Shown: positions 16,670 through 24,595 of the stretch, piece by piece
How the letters are laid out: each line of letters starts with the position of its first letter
Position numbering within the stretch: the stretch's first letter is position 1
Assembly: GCA_018335875.1 (NCBI GenBank)
Contig: JAGXRN010000018.1
Location: forward strand, 1-64,000
Direction: 5' to 3'
DNA from: Dethiobacter sp.
GTDB taxonomy: Bacteria; Bacillota; Dethiobacteria; Dethiobacterales; Dethiobacteraceae
DNA: 64,000 nt
Notes under the pieces: model-generated
The model's input: the letters and a program-made list of their open reading frames with translations, nothing else
Databases searched by the model: none
Told to the model about the DNA's origin: nothing
Position numbers and translations under genes: made by a program

Positions 16670-16791
16670 AGGCCGTTGAAAAAGGCGCATTACTTTGTCG
16701 CTGCAAAACCCCGGCATCCTCAACGTATACAGAATACGCCTGCGGTGCCGGGGCTTCTTGCTTCGCGTCCTGCACTCTTTTTGAACGGCCT
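16670..16791. repeat. 122-bp nested palindromic element
   Basis: The outer arms AGGCCGTTGAAAAA and TTTTTGAACGGCCT are inverted with one mismatch. An inner hairpin pairs CCCCGGCA (16709-16716) with TGCCGGGG (16746-16753) and, inside that, CGTAT with ATACG. No coding frame is supported. The structure suggests a dispersed palindromic repeat (REP/MITE type) also able to act as a transcription terminator for the amidase. Confidence 0.6.
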
Positions 16792-16825
16792 GGGATTTTG
16801 TGTACAGTTTCAGTTTTGCCTGTTG

Positions 16826-17176
16826 TCAGGCGGAACGCCTGTTGGTGAGCAGGTATTTGTGGAAGTAGTACTCTCCCACGGCAATTAGGACTCCGTAAAT
16901 GATCAGCGCAAAAAGCGTTGTGCGGAAAGGGTCTATAACTACGCCTGCAATATGGCCGGCCAGGGCCGCCATCAGGCCGTCTCCGGCCGCGGCGACTTTG
17001 TTGCTGTAGCTGGATAAGACGAGTATATCGCCTACCAGATAGTTCGTCACAGTGACAGCAAGGGCAAGGAGAAAGATCCAGCTTGCCGGGTTTTTGATAA
17101 AGGCCTGCAGTGCAAGTACTGTAAACAGGTAGGTCATTGTGAATTTTATTAAAAGCGCGTCGGCTATCCTATCCAT
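16826..17176 (-). CDS. DUF2512 (YndM-like) membrane protein
   Basis: A 116-residue protein with four hydrophobic segments. The pattern LLIKFTMTYLFTVLAL, NYLVGDILVL and the final YFHKYLL matches the YndM/DUF2512 family of Firmicutes, whose function is unknown but which is common in spore formers. The ORF track uses a GTG at 17182; GGAGG seven bases upstream of the ATG at 17176 favours the latter. Convergent with the amidase, with the palindromic element between. Confidence 0.75.
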   Translation of the reverse strand: MDRIADALLIKFTMTYLFTVLALQAFIKNPASWIFLLALAVTVTNYLVGDILVLSSYSNKVAAAGDGLMAALAGHIAGVVIDPFRTTLFALIIYGVLIAVGEYYFHKYLLTNRRSA

Positions 17177-17331
17177 TTTCACACCTCCGCCAAATATTTT
17201 CCCCTTAAAATTAATGTCTATCCGGCTGTATGAATACCCTCTTTTAAGGGTATTTTTTTCTGCAAAGCAGGATTTTTGCTTCCCGGGTCAAACAGTAGAT
17301 GTGTAGAAAAATCAGGGAGGGTGGTTTTAAA

Positions 17332-17538
17332 ATGCCTTATGTAAATATCAGGATAACAAGAGATGGTGTCACAGCTGAGCAGAAAGCGCAGCTGATCAAA
17401 GGAGTGACTCAGCTATTGGTGGACGTGCTGGGAAAGAACCCGCAGACTACTATGGTGGTCATAGATGAGGTGGAAACAGACAACTGGGGCTTGGCCGGTG
17501 AATCTGTCACAGTATTGCGTGCCCGGCAGCGCGGTTAA
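17332..17538 (+). CDS. 4-oxalocrotonate tautomerase family protein
   Basis: A 68-residue tautomerase of the 4-OT family. After removal of the initiator Met, Pro1 (MPYVNIRITRDG) is the catalytic base. Length matches the hexameric 4-OT form (about 62). The segment VVIDEVETDNWGLAGESV is typical. The ORF track begins at 17299, but GGGAGGG and the Pro2 requirement set the start at 17332. It probably acts on an enol or keto acid of unknown identity; no meta-cleavage genes are nearby. Confidence 0.85.
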   Translation: MPYVNIRITRDGVTAEQKAQLIKGVTQLLVDVLGKNPQTTMVVIDEVETDNWGLAGESVTVLRARQRG

Positions 17539-17602
17539 TCTTGTTTTCAGCTTTTTTTCATAAAAGAGTGCGGCGTGGAAACAATTTAGGAGAGTGTCTC
17601 AC

Positions 17603-17980
17603 GTGAGAATTCGCTGTGGCGTCGATTTGGTTGAAATTGAAAGAGTGGGCCGCGCTTACCGCAGGCGGCCGCAGTTTCTGCTGCGGCGTTTATTTTCGCC
17701 GGATGAGCAGGCAGAGCTGAGCAGCAGAAATTTTAGAGACAGGCACCTGGCTGCACGTTTTGCTGCCAAAGAAGCTGTCTTTAAAGTGCTGGGCGTTAGT
17801 CCGGGCGGCATAGCCTGGACTGAGGTCGAGATCCTCTCGTTGTCTACGGGGGAGCCTTTTGTGCGCCTGGGCGAGCGGGCAAAAGTAAGGGCTGCCCGCC
17901 TTGGCATAAAGGAAATTGCAGTTTCGCTGAGCCATAGCAGGGAGCATGCCGTGGCACAGGCAGTGGCTGTGGTAAAATAA
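17603..17980 (+). CDS. acpS: Holo-[acyl-carrier-protein] synthase
   Basis: A 125-residue 4'-phosphopantetheinyl transferase that primes ACP for fatty-acid synthesis. Key segments are GVDLVEIERV with the Mg-binding Asp, ARFAAKEAVFKVLG with the Glu and Lys, and the C-terminal VSLSHSREHAVAQAV. The length is normal for AcpS. The ORF track starts at a GTG at 17594, too close to the AGGAG at 17588; the second GTG at 17603 has proper spacing and gives the usual N-terminus. In many Firmicutes acpS precedes nnr, alr and mazEF; here these are in the same order but spread over 12 kb. Confidence 0.93.
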   Translation: MRIRCGVDLVEIERVGRAYRRRPQFLLRRLFSPDEQAELSSRNFRDRHLAARFAAKEAVFKVLGVSPGGIAWTEVEILSLSTGEPFVRLGERAKVRAARLGIKEIAVSLSHSREHAVAQAVAVVK

Positions 17981-18003
17981 TTATAAATTATGTGTAATGG
18001 GGC

Positions 18004-18049
18004 TTGACTAAGGCCGGCTGGTTTGATACTCTAAAATTAAAGCTGAGTA
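18004..18049 (+). promoter_or_regulatory. Promoter and probable operator of the iron-sulfur operon
   Basis: TTGACT (18004-18009) is 17 bases from TACTCT. Starting at that -10 box, TACTC (18027-18031) and GAGTA (18045-18049) form an inverted repeat with a 13-base spacer, well placed for repression by the Rrf2 protein encoded next. Confidence 0.5.
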
Positions 18050-18077
18050 ATTTTATCGGGATTAAAAGAGGTGGAGT

Positions 18078-18518
18078 ATGAAGCTTTCTGCTAAAGGAGA
18101 ATATGGTGTACGTGCGCTGGTTATTCTGGCGCTTGATTACCGGGCAGGCCCTGTGCCCCTGCGGGAAATTGCCGAACGTGAAAATATTTCATACCAGTTT
18201 CTGGAGCAGATATTTGCACCCCTGCGGCGTGCCGGATTAATTGAGAGTGTGCGCGGCGCCAAGGGAGGTTACACCCTGGCGAGGGCGCCTGAGAAAATCA
18301 AGGTCGGCGATATCGTTCGTACGCTGGAGGGGCCCATCGCCCCGGTGGATTGTGTGGTTGAAGGAAATGAAGGAAAGTGCGGACGCAGCGATGCCTGCCT
18401 GTCACGTGGTATCTGGGAGAAGTTGCGTGACCGTATGTCTGAAGTTCTGGATGAAATTACCCTGGCCGATGTAATCGGAATGTCACCGATTAAACATGAC
18501 GAGGAGGACTTGAAATGA
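18078..18518 (+). CDS. Rrf2/IscR-family regulator
   Basis: A 146-residue winged-helix regulator. The HTH lies in the first 60 residues (KGEYGVRALVILAL, LREIAERENISYQFLEQI) with the wing at RGAKGGYTLA. Three cysteines, in VDCVVEGNEGKCGRSDAC, sit in the loop that binds [2Fe-2S] in IscR and its relatives. It overlaps the cysteine desulfurase gene by 4 bases (ATGA). It is expected to repress its own operon when clusters are plentiful. An inverted repeat overlapping the promoter is a candidate site. Confidence 0.88.
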   Translation: MKLSAKGEYGVRALVILALDYRAGPVPLREIAERENISYQFLEQIFAPLRRAGLIESVRGAKGGYTLARAPEKIKVGDIVRTLEGPIAPVDCVVEGNEGKCGRSDACLSRGIWEKLRDRMSEVLDEITLADVIGMSPIKHDEEDLK

Positions 18519-19678
18519 AAAAAGTATATATGGACAATAGTGCCACCACCCCTGTGCGCAGCGAAGTCCTTGAAGCTATGACACCCTACTTTACAGAAAC
18601 TTTCGGCAACCCATCCAGTGTGCATTCTTTTGGCCGTGAAGTCCGCAAAGCTGTGGACGAGGCACGTGATAAAACAGCAGCAGCAATTGGCGCCAGCCCG
18701 CAGGAGATAATTTTTACCTCGGGTGGTACGGAAGCCGACAACCTTGCAATCCGGGGTGTGGCGAGAGCGCTTCAGCAAAAGGGCAACCATATTATCACCA
18801 GCGCGGTGGAACACCACGCTGTGCTTGATGCCTGTCTGGCGCTTAAAGAAGAAGGTTTTGAGATCACTGTGCTTCCTGTAGACGAATATGGAATGGTTTC
18901 TGTCCGCGATGTAGAAAAGGCTATTAACGACAAGACTATATTAATTACAATCATGCTTGCCAACAACGAAGTTGGCACAATTCAACCTATTGCGGAGATT
19001 GGCAGGATTGCGCGCGAACGCCGCGTTATCTTCCATACAGACGCAGTCCAGGCTATGGGTAATCTTCCTGTGAACGTGGATGAACTGCAGTGCGACCTGT
19101 TGTCAATGTCAGCCCACAAGTTTAACGGCCCCAAGGGAATTGGCGCTTTATATGTGCGCAGGGGCACCAAGCTGAAAGTATTTAACTTCGGCGGCGCACA
19201 GGAACGAAAGATACGCCCGGGGACGGAAAATGTGCCCGCTATCGTGGGTTTAGGCAGGGCCATTGAATTAGCTGTGGGGGAAATGGGTGAAAAGACAGGC
19301 AAGCTGAAAGGGCTGCGCGATAAGCTGATAAAAGGCCTGCTTGGGATTGATAATGTGCGCTTAAACGGCCATCCCACAGAAAGGTTGCCGGGTAATGCCA
19401 ATGTTTCTGTGCAGTTTGTGGAAGGTGAATCCCTGATTTTAAGCCTTGATCTTAAGGGCGTTGCTGTCTCAAGCGGTTCTGCCTGCACATCAGGTTCACT
19501 GGATCCCTCTCATGTGCTAATGGCCATGGGCCTTGACCATCAGACAGCTCACGGTTCTCTTCGCTTTAGCCTGGGCTTTGGCAATACCGAAGAGGATATT
19601 GACTATGTGCTTGAAGTAATACCCGAGATAGTCTCAAGATTGCGCTCAATGTCACCTGTTTACTCAGCGAAAAAATAG
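18515..19678 (+). CDS. iscS: Cysteine desulfurase (NifS/IscS)
   Basis: A 387-residue class V aminotransferase-fold enzyme that takes sulfur from cysteine to build iron-sulfur clusters. The PLP lysine is in SAHKFNGPKGIGALY (near 202) and the persulfide cysteine in SSGSACTSGSLDPSHVL (near 324). The opening MDNSATTPVRSEVLEAM is typical. The group-I-like active loop agrees with partnership with the U-type scaffold that follows 11 bases later. Translation is coupled to the regulator by a 4-base overlap. Confidence 0.95.
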   Translation: MKKVYMDNSATTPVRSEVLEAMTPYFTETFGNPSSVHSFGREVRKAVDEARDKTAAAIGASPQEIIFTSGGTEADNLAIRGVARALQQKGNHIITSAVEHHAVLDACLALKEEGFEITVLPVDEYGMVSVRDVEKAINDKTILITIMLANNEVGTIQPIAEIGRIARERRVIFHTDAVQAMGNLPVNVDELQCDLLSMSAHKFNGPKGIGALYVRRGTKLKVFNFGGAQERKIRPGTENVPAIVGLGRAIELAVGEMGEKTGKLKGLRDKLIKGLLGIDNVRLNGHPTERLPGNANVSVQFVEGESLILSLDLKGVAVSSGSACTSGSLDPSHVLMAMGLDHQTAHGSLRFSLGFGNTEEDIDYVLEVIPEIVSRLRSMSPVYSAKK

Positions 19679-19689
19679 GAGGTGGAGAT

Positions 19690-20088
19690 ATGTATACAGA
19701 GAAAGTAATGGAGCATTTCACCAACCCGCGTAACGTGGGGGAGATTGAATGTGCTGACGGTGTGGGTGAAGTGGGTAATATGAAATGTGGTGATATCATG
19801 CGTATTTACATTAAAGTGAATGAGAGCGACGTAATCGAAGATATTAAATTCAGGACATTTGGCTGCGGAGCTGCCATTGCCACCAGCAGTGCTGTCACAG
19901 AGATGGTAAAAGGCAAGACACTGCAAGAAGCATTAAAAATTACGAATCAGCAGGTTGCCGAAGAATTGGGCGGACTGCCGCCAAACAAGATGCACTGTTC
20001 AAACCTGGCAGCTGATGCACTTCATAAAGCGATCGAAGACCTTAATAATAAACGTGATGGGAAACATGAAGAAAAGGACGGTGAGTAG
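19690..20088 (+). CDS. iscU: Iron-sulfur scaffold NifU/IscU N-terminal type
   Basis: A 132-residue scaffold protein. The three cluster cysteines lie in GNMKCGD (near 36), FGCGAAIA (near 61) and KMHCSNLA (near 105), with the conserved Asp after the first. The acidic tail HEEKDGE is not part of the family core. AGGAGGTGG lies just before the ATG. It receives sulfur from the desulfurase encoded upstream. Confidence 0.95.
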   Translation: MYTEKVMEHFTNPRNVGEIECADGVGEVGNMKCGDIMRIYIKVNESDVIEDIKFRTFGCGAAIATSSAVTEMVKGKTLQEALKITNQQVAEELGGLPPNKMHCSNLAADALHKAIEDLNNKRDGKHEEKDGE

Positions 20089-20089
20089 T

Positions 20090-20461
20090 ATGGACACTCC
20101 AATGGAGCTGGCACAAAAACTAGGTGAAGCAATACTTAACTCCGATGAGTACAAAAATTTTAATTCAGCACAGGAAGAAATGAACAATGATACTGAAGCC
20201 TGCAACCTGGTGGACGCTTTCCAGGAACTGCAGCAGGGTTTACGTGACGACCAGATGTTGGGGAGGAAAATTTCTCAGGAGCAGATAGACGAACTTCGTT
20301 CTCACCAGAAACAAATGATGGAAAACAGTGCTATCAACTCATACCTGGAAGCAAAGAGAACACTTGATAATCTGATGTCTTCTGTGCACCAGGCAATTGG
20401 CAGTGTTGTCGGCATTTCTCCTGCCGGCGGCAGCGGCGGCTGCAGCGGCGGCTGCTGCTAG
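20090..20461 (+). CDS. YlbF/YmcA-family (DUF964) protein with a Cys/Gly tail
   Basis: A 123-residue helical protein. Residues 1-100 match the YlbF family (MELAQKLGEAILNSDEY; INSYLEAKRTLDNLMSSVHQAIG). The last 20 residues, GGSGGCSGGCC and before, are Gly-rich with three cysteines. In Bacillus YlbF, YmcA and YaaT form a complex carrying [4Fe-4S] clusters that governs RNase Y and development, so co-transcription with iron-sulfur assembly genes makes sense. The ORF track starts upstream at 19955; the ATG at 20090 follows AAGGACGG and the family start. A terminator closes the operon. Confidence 0.8.
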   Translation: MDTPMELAQKLGEAILNSDEYKNFNSAQEEMNNDTEACNLVDAFQELQQGLRDDQMLGRKISQEQIDELRSHQKQMMENSAINSYLEAKRTLDNLMSSVHQAIGSVVGISPAGGSGGCSGGCC

Positions 20462-20483
20462 CAGCCTGGATTGTTTGTTAGAT

Positions 20484-20510
20484 GGGGTTGCTATTAGCGC
20501 AACCCCTTTT
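20484..20510 (+). terminator. Terminator of the iron-sulfur operon
   Basis: GGGGTTGC (20484-20491) pairs with GCAACCCC (20499-20506) around a 7-base loop, then TTTT. Confidence 0.85.
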
Positions 20511-20540
20511 GGTTTAACCTTCTTAATTTAATATTTTTTG

Positions 20541-20549
20541 TGGTATAAT
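20541..20549 (+). promoter_or_regulatory. Extended -10 promoter of nnr
   Basis: TGGTATAAT, a TGn-extended perfect -10 box 45 bases before the nnr start; the -35 region is weak. Confidence 0.55.
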
Positions 20550-20593
20550 ATACCTGCTGAAAACTGCTTAAATGATTAAAGCAGGTGAACACT

Positions 20594-22132
20594 ATGGATA
20601 TTGTAACTGCAAACCAGATGCGCGAGATTGACAGGCGGGCCATTGCAGAATTCGCCATCCCCGGTATTATCCTGATGGAAAATGCCGGCCTGCGTGTGGT
20701 CGAAGCTGCGCGCGACTTGGCTCCAAAGCAGAAGGTTATTATTTTGGCCGGGCCGGGCAATAACGGTGGCGATGGCCTGGTGGCTGCGCGCCACCTGAGT
20801 AAAAAAACTAAAGTCTCAGTCTGGCTTGCCGCACTCCCCCAGGATTACCGCGGTGATGCGCTGTCTAACCTGACAATGCTGCAGCGGCTTGGGCACCCGT
20901 TCCGCCTGCTGGCAGATGACGGCGGCATAGCTGCCTTAGAGGGTGAACTTGAAGGAGCAGGCCTGGTAATTGATGCCATGCTTGGGACGGGGACTTCCAG
21001 AGCAGTAAGCGGAGTGCTGGCCGCGGCCATCAGCGCCGTCAACAGGTGCGGCAGGCCTGTACTTTCTGTGGACATCCCTTCGGGTATCTGCGCTGACAGC
21101 GGCCGTGTATTGGGGGAGGCTGTGAGAGCAAGTTTTACTGTCACCTTCGGCCTGCCTAAAAGAGGCCTCCTGCTTTTCCCCGGCGCCGACCATACAGGGC
21201 GCCTGGAAGTGGTTGATATTGGCCTGCCGCCGCAGCTGCTTACAGGACATGGGTTTGAGCTTCTTACGGAGGCAGCAGTTTGCGGGTTGCTGCGCAGCCG
21301 CGAGCCTGACAGCCACAAAGGCACATTCGGCACAGTGCTTTTGGTTGCAGGCTCTCCGGGGATGACCGGTGCAGCAGTGCTTGCTGCCCGCGCTGCATTG
21401 CGCGGCGGTGCAGGGCTTGTCACAGCCGCCTGTCCCCGCTGTGTCCAGCCTGTAATAGCTGCCATGGTTGCTGAAGCCACCACTCTGCCTCTCCCTGACA
21501 ACAACCATGGCCGATTGCGCGCTGACGCGCTTTTCCTGCTGCGGGAGAAATGGCAGAGCAGTAATGTTGTGGCTGTTGGTCCCGGCCTCTCCACAGATGC
21601 CAATATAATGCCTCTACTGGCGGGAATTCTAAGCGAATGCGGATTGCCCGTTGTCCTTGATGCCGACGCGCTGACGGCGCTGGCCCGGCACCCTAAACTG
21701 GCGGAAAGCCGGGAAGCAGATACTGTTATCACTCCTCACCCGGGTGAGGCTGCCCGCCTGCTTGGCTGCTCAGTGGCTGAGGTTCAGTCTGACAGGCCCG
21801 GCGCCGCTCTGTCGCTGGCAAAGCGTTACCGTGCCGTGGCAGTACTCAAAGGCGCACATACACTGGTGGCAGCGCCTGACGGTTCGCTGGCGCTTAACAC
21901 CACTGGAAACAGCGGCATGGCAACAGGCGGCAGCGGGGATGTGCTGACAGGACTGCTGGCTGCCCTGCTGGCGCAAGGCCTCGCGCCGTTTGATGCGGCC
22001 CGGGCGGCGGTTTATCTGCACGGGGTAGCCGGTGATCAGGCAGCGGCTGCCATAGGGCAGGACGCACTGATTGCAGGCGACCTGCTGGATTGGATTCCTC
22101 ATGCCTGGTTAAAAATAAGAAACAGAGAGTAA
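20594..22132 (+). CDS. nnr: Bifunctional NAD(P)H-hydrate epimerase / ADP-dependent dehydratase
   Basis: A 512-residue fusion that repairs hydrated NADH and NADPH. Residues 1-210 form the YjeF_N epimerase (MREIDRRAI, AGPGNNGGDGLVAARHL, DIPSGICADSG). Residues 230-510 are the ribokinase-like dehydratase (GTVLLVAGSPGMTGAAVLAARAALRGGAGLVT, VITPHPGEAARLLG, and the nucleotide-binding GNSGMATGGSGDVLTGLLAALLAQG). The ATG at 20594, with AGCAGGTG upstream, is preferred to the GTG at 20585. Followed by a CBS protein. Confidence 0.95.
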   Translation: MDIVTANQMREIDRRAIAEFAIPGIILMENAGLRVVEAARDLAPKQKVIILAGPGNNGGDGLVAARHLSKKTKVSVWLAALPQDYRGDALSNLTMLQRLGHPFRLLADDGGIAALEGELEGAGLVIDAMLGTGTSRAVSGVLAAAISAVNRCGRPVLSVDIPSGICADSGRVLGEAVRASFTVTFGLPKRGLLLFPGADHTGRLEVVDIGLPPQLLTGHGFELLTEAAVCGLLRSREPDSHKGTFGTVLLVAGSPGMTGAAVLAARAALRGGAGLVTAACPRCVQPVIAAMVAEATTLPLPDNNHGRLRADALFLLREKWQSSNVVAVGPGLSTDANIMPLLAGILSECGLPVVLDADALTALARHPKLAESREADTVITPHPGEAARLLGCSVAEVQSDRPGAALSLAKRYRAVAVLKGAHTLVAAPDGSLALNTTGNSGMATGGSGDVLTGLLAALLAQGLAPFDAARAAVYLHGVAGDQAAAAIGQDALIAGDLLDWIPHAWLKIRNRE

Positions 22133-22165
22133 AAAAAATACATATCCAGAGAGGAGTATCATAAA

Positions 22166-22612
22166 ATGTTTGCAAGGGATATAATGAGCCGCGATGTGTT
22201 AACTGTGACCAAGGATACAACAATTCAAGAGGTAGCCGCGATTTTAACCGGGCATAAAATAAGCGGCTTGCCCGTTGTTGACAGCGATGGGCGCGTGGTG
22301 GGCATTGTCAGCGAAGGTGACCTGATTTATCAGGACAAGAAGCTGCATACGCCGGCATTTCTCGAGATTTTAGGCGGCGTCATCTACCTGGAAGACCCAA
22401 AGCGAGTCGGCCAGGAGCTGATGAAAATGACGGCTGCCAAGGTGGTGGAGATAATGACGGCCAAGGTCTATACAGTGAGGGAAGATACAACTGTTTCTGA
22501 CATTGCCACTCTGATGATAGACCGGCAGGTCAACCGTGTACCTGTTTTGGACGGTGATGGAAGACTCGTCGGCATTGTCAGTCGCCAGGATCTCATTAAG
22601 TCCCTGCTTTAA
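22166..22612 (+). CDS. Stand-alone CBS-pair protein
   Basis: A 148-residue protein made only of two CBS domains (IMSRDVLTVTKDTTIQEVAAIL; IMTAKVYTVREDTTVSDIATLM), each ending in the RVPVLDGDGRLVGIVSRQDL type of strand. Such proteins bind AMP, ATP or related ligands and regulate partners. The insert between the two repeats, with FLEILGGVIYLEDPKRV, is seen in a common Firmicutes subgroup. GAGGAG precedes the ATG. The lipoprotein gene starts 20 bases later, so they probably share a transcript. Confidence 0.88.
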   Translation: MFARDIMSRDVLTVTKDTTIQEVAAILTGHKISGLPVVDSDGRVVGIVSEGDLIYQDKKLHTPAFLEILGGVIYLEDPKRVGQELMKMTAAKVVEIMTAKVYTVREDTTVSDIATLMIDRQVNRVPVLDGDGRLVGIVSRQDLIKSLL

Positions 22613-22632
22613 CAAGCGAAGGGGAGAGGCAG

Positions 22633-23646
22633 TTGGCGCTCAGGTTAAGAGTTTTTCCGCTGGTACTGCTGTTGCTGCTTACCGGGTGCTCAATGACACC
22701 TGAGCGGCTGGCTAAAACAGTAGAGAAGAAGACAGCAAAGCTTAAGGGCTATTATGCTGAACTTGATGCGGTTGTCTACAGTATGGATGATGAGCAGAGA
22801 TACACTGTTCGCCAGTGGGTGCAGTTTCCTGACCGCTGGCGGATTGAGGTGGATTTCGCCGGTGAGCAGCAGATATTTGTCTGTGACGGTGAACAAATCT
22901 GGGTCCATCAGGTAGGTATCAAAGAATACTACCGCTTTGACGCCCATAGGGCCGGGGAAATTCCATCGCCATTTTTGCTTGTCGGCTACCTGGAAGAAAT
23001 GATTAAAGCGGAGTCATTTACACTGCATGGCAGGCAAAAAAAAGATCATCTTAATTGCTACCTTATATCCTACAGTGGCCCGGTCAGCGGGGAAAGCGTG
23101 ACCATCTATCTTGAAGCAAAACGCTTATTCCCTGTTTCTGTGGAGACCCTACAGGGCAAAGAAGTTCTTAACCGCCTGAATTGCACTCATTTGGTGCTTA
23201 ACCCCACTTTTGAAGCAGAGCTCTTTAATTTCGAACCGGAAGCTGGTTCTGAAGTATCGGCACACTGTCTGACCAGGCCGCTCTCGCTGGAGGAAGCCAA
23301 AAGCGAGTGGCCTCTTCCGGTTTATATGCCCCGCTATCTGCCTCCGGGTGCTAAGTTGTTCTCAATTACACGCAGTGTGGAAGAAGGCAAAGAGCAATTA
23401 ATTTTAATTTTTGACGGCATAAGCGGATTTATTCTGGTGCAAAAAGAAAAAACAAACAACCCGGTGCATGCAACACCGGGCCTTGTTGAAGTAAATATTG
23501 GTGGGTATTCGGGACTGTATCAGAAAAACCGTCTTGAAGACCTGAACACGCTTTGGTGGTCCAACGAGACAAATGATTTTATTCTAAGCGGCCACATTCA
23601 ACTGGACGAAATGCTTAAGATAGCCGAATCTCTGGAGGCGGAGTGA
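22633..23646 (+). CDS. Lipoprotein with LolA/LppX-like and DUF4367-like parts
   Basis: A 337-residue lipoprotein; the signal peptide has lipobox LLTGC with Cys near 19. Residues 30-215 resemble an outer-membrane-lipoprotein-sorting (LolA/RseB-fold) domain, with KGYYAELDAVVYSMDDEQRY and RWRIEVDFAGEQQIFVCDG. Residues 230-335 look like a DUF4367 domain (LPVYMPRYLPPGAKL, WWSNETNDFILSG). In spore formers this pairing is found in sporulation or anti-sigma-linked surface proteins. A TTG start follows GGGGAGAGG. The exact role is unknown. Confidence 0.7.
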   Translation: MALRLRVFPLVLLLLLTGCSMTPERLAKTVEKKTAKLKGYYAELDAVVYSMDDEQRYTVRQWVQFPDRWRIEVDFAGEQQIFVCDGEQIWVHQVGIKEYYRFDAHRAGEIPSPFLLVGYLEEMIKAESFTLHGRQKKDHLNCYLISYSGPVSGESVTIYLEAKRLFPVSVETLQGKEVLNRLNCTHLVLNPTFEAELFNFEPEAGSEVSAHCLTRPLSLEEAKSEWPLPVYMPRYLPPGAKLFSITRSVEEGKEQLILIFDGISGFILVQKEKTNNPVHATPGLVEVNIGGYSGLYQKNRLEDLNTLWWSNETNDFILSGHIQLDEMLKIAESLEAE

Positions 23647-23662
23647 GTTCTTAAACAGTCTG

Positions 23663-23684
23663 AGGCGGAGTAGTTACTCCGCCT
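23663..23684. terminator. Hairpin between convergent genes
   Basis: AGGCGGAGTA-GT-TACTCCGCCT, a 10-bp perfect stem between the convergent lipoprotein and Lys-rich genes. Without a long T run; may serve both strands. Confidence 0.45.
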
Positions 23685-24255
23685 TTGCTGATTCCAGGAT
23701 TAGTTTTACGGGGGATATTTTGTAGACTGTGGTTGACATCAGCAATTGCCCTTTGGTATTTCTGGTTGATGTTCGCACAACAAACACCTTCTCTGCAGCA
23801 TTAATGCCAGCGTCAGCCTCAAAACCCGGGAACTGCAACAGAAACTCACGATAAGTCATTACTTGTTCCAGCACCCTTTGTGAACTCTTAGGCAGCTTTT
23901 CATCCGGTATATATCCCGGCAGGATAAGCCTGTTAATGCCGTCTTTCCTTGTCAGGGCAGCCGTAGTTTCCTTTTTTGCAGCGGCGCCTGATTTCTTCTC
24001 TTTTTTATTTGCCTGGGCGGCCTGATTTTCTTTTACTTTTTTTTTTGTCGGAGACGCTGCAGTTTCTTTAGCCTTGTTTTTTGTCTGGCTGGTTGAAACT
24101 GCTTTTTGCTGTTTCTTTTTTGGCGGCGGCTCAATTTTTTTCTTTTTACCCTTTGCAACGGGCTGGCTGTTCTTCTTTTTATTTTTACGACCTAAGATGA
24201 TATAGCCTATTGCTATTCCTACTGCAAGACTGACTCCGTAAACCCATGGCGGCAA
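23674..24255 (-). CDS. Membrane-anchored protein with a long lysine-rich linker
   Basis: A 193-residue protein. Residues 5-22 form one hydrophobic helix (VYGVSLAVGIAIGYIILG). Residues 23-100 are a low-complexity Lys/Pro/Ala/Gln linker, strongly basic. Residues 105-193 are a compact soluble domain (ILPGYIPDEKLPKSSQRVLEQ, EKVFVVRTSTR). The basic stretch could bind nucleic acid or wall polymers. No family recognised. A G-run ribosome site (GGGGGGGG) precedes the ATG. Confidence 0.65.
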   Translation of the reverse strand: MPPWVYGVSLAVGIAIGYIILGRKNKKKNSQPVAKGKKKKIEPPPKKKQQKAVSTSQTKNKAKETAASPTKKKVKENQAAQANKKEKKSGAAAKKETTAALTRKDGINRLILPGYIPDEKLPKSSQRVLEQVMTYREFLLQFPGFEADAGINAAEKVFVVRTSTRNTKGQLLMSTTVYKISPVKLILESAKAE

Positions 24256-24399
24256 GATTACCCCCCCCTATCATTTTCATCTGTCCTATCATGCAACATG
24301 ATAGATTTCACATGGTATAATTCTGCATCCGTCCGGCAATTCCTTCACCTGCCACCGTTCACAGGAATAGAATATCTGTAAAAAGGAGGGACAAAAAAC

Positions 24400-24585
24400 A
24401 TGGGAATAGATGGAGTACCACCCTGCCCTACAGGGTTGTTTCTCGAGATAGCGCCAGGTGACACTTTGTTTAAGATCGCCCGTGAACAGGGCACCACTGT
24501 GCAAGCCATTTTAGCACTCAACCCCGGCCTTGACCCTAAAAATTTACAAATCGGCCAGGTTATCTGCCTTCCCCTCCCCGCATAA
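24400..24585 (+). CDS. Small LysM-domain protein
   Basis: A 61-residue protein that is almost entirely one LysM domain (APGDTLFKIAREQGTTVQAIL, NPGLDPKNLQIGQVICLP). It lacks a signal peptide, like the small LysM proteins of spore formers associated with spore layers. AAGGAGGG precedes the ATG. The two Cys-Pro sites (PPCP, ICLP) might form a disulfide. Confidence 0.85.
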   Translation: MGIDGVPPCPTGLFLEIAPGDTLFKIAREQGTTVQAILALNPGLDPKNLQIGQVICLPLPA

Positions 24586-24595
24586 AAAGGCTAAA

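Noticed and set aside
20845-21732. 295-aa antisense ORF inside nnr
   Set aside because: Composition-driven shadow (Ser/Arg/Pro rich) of a clear bifunctional enzyme.
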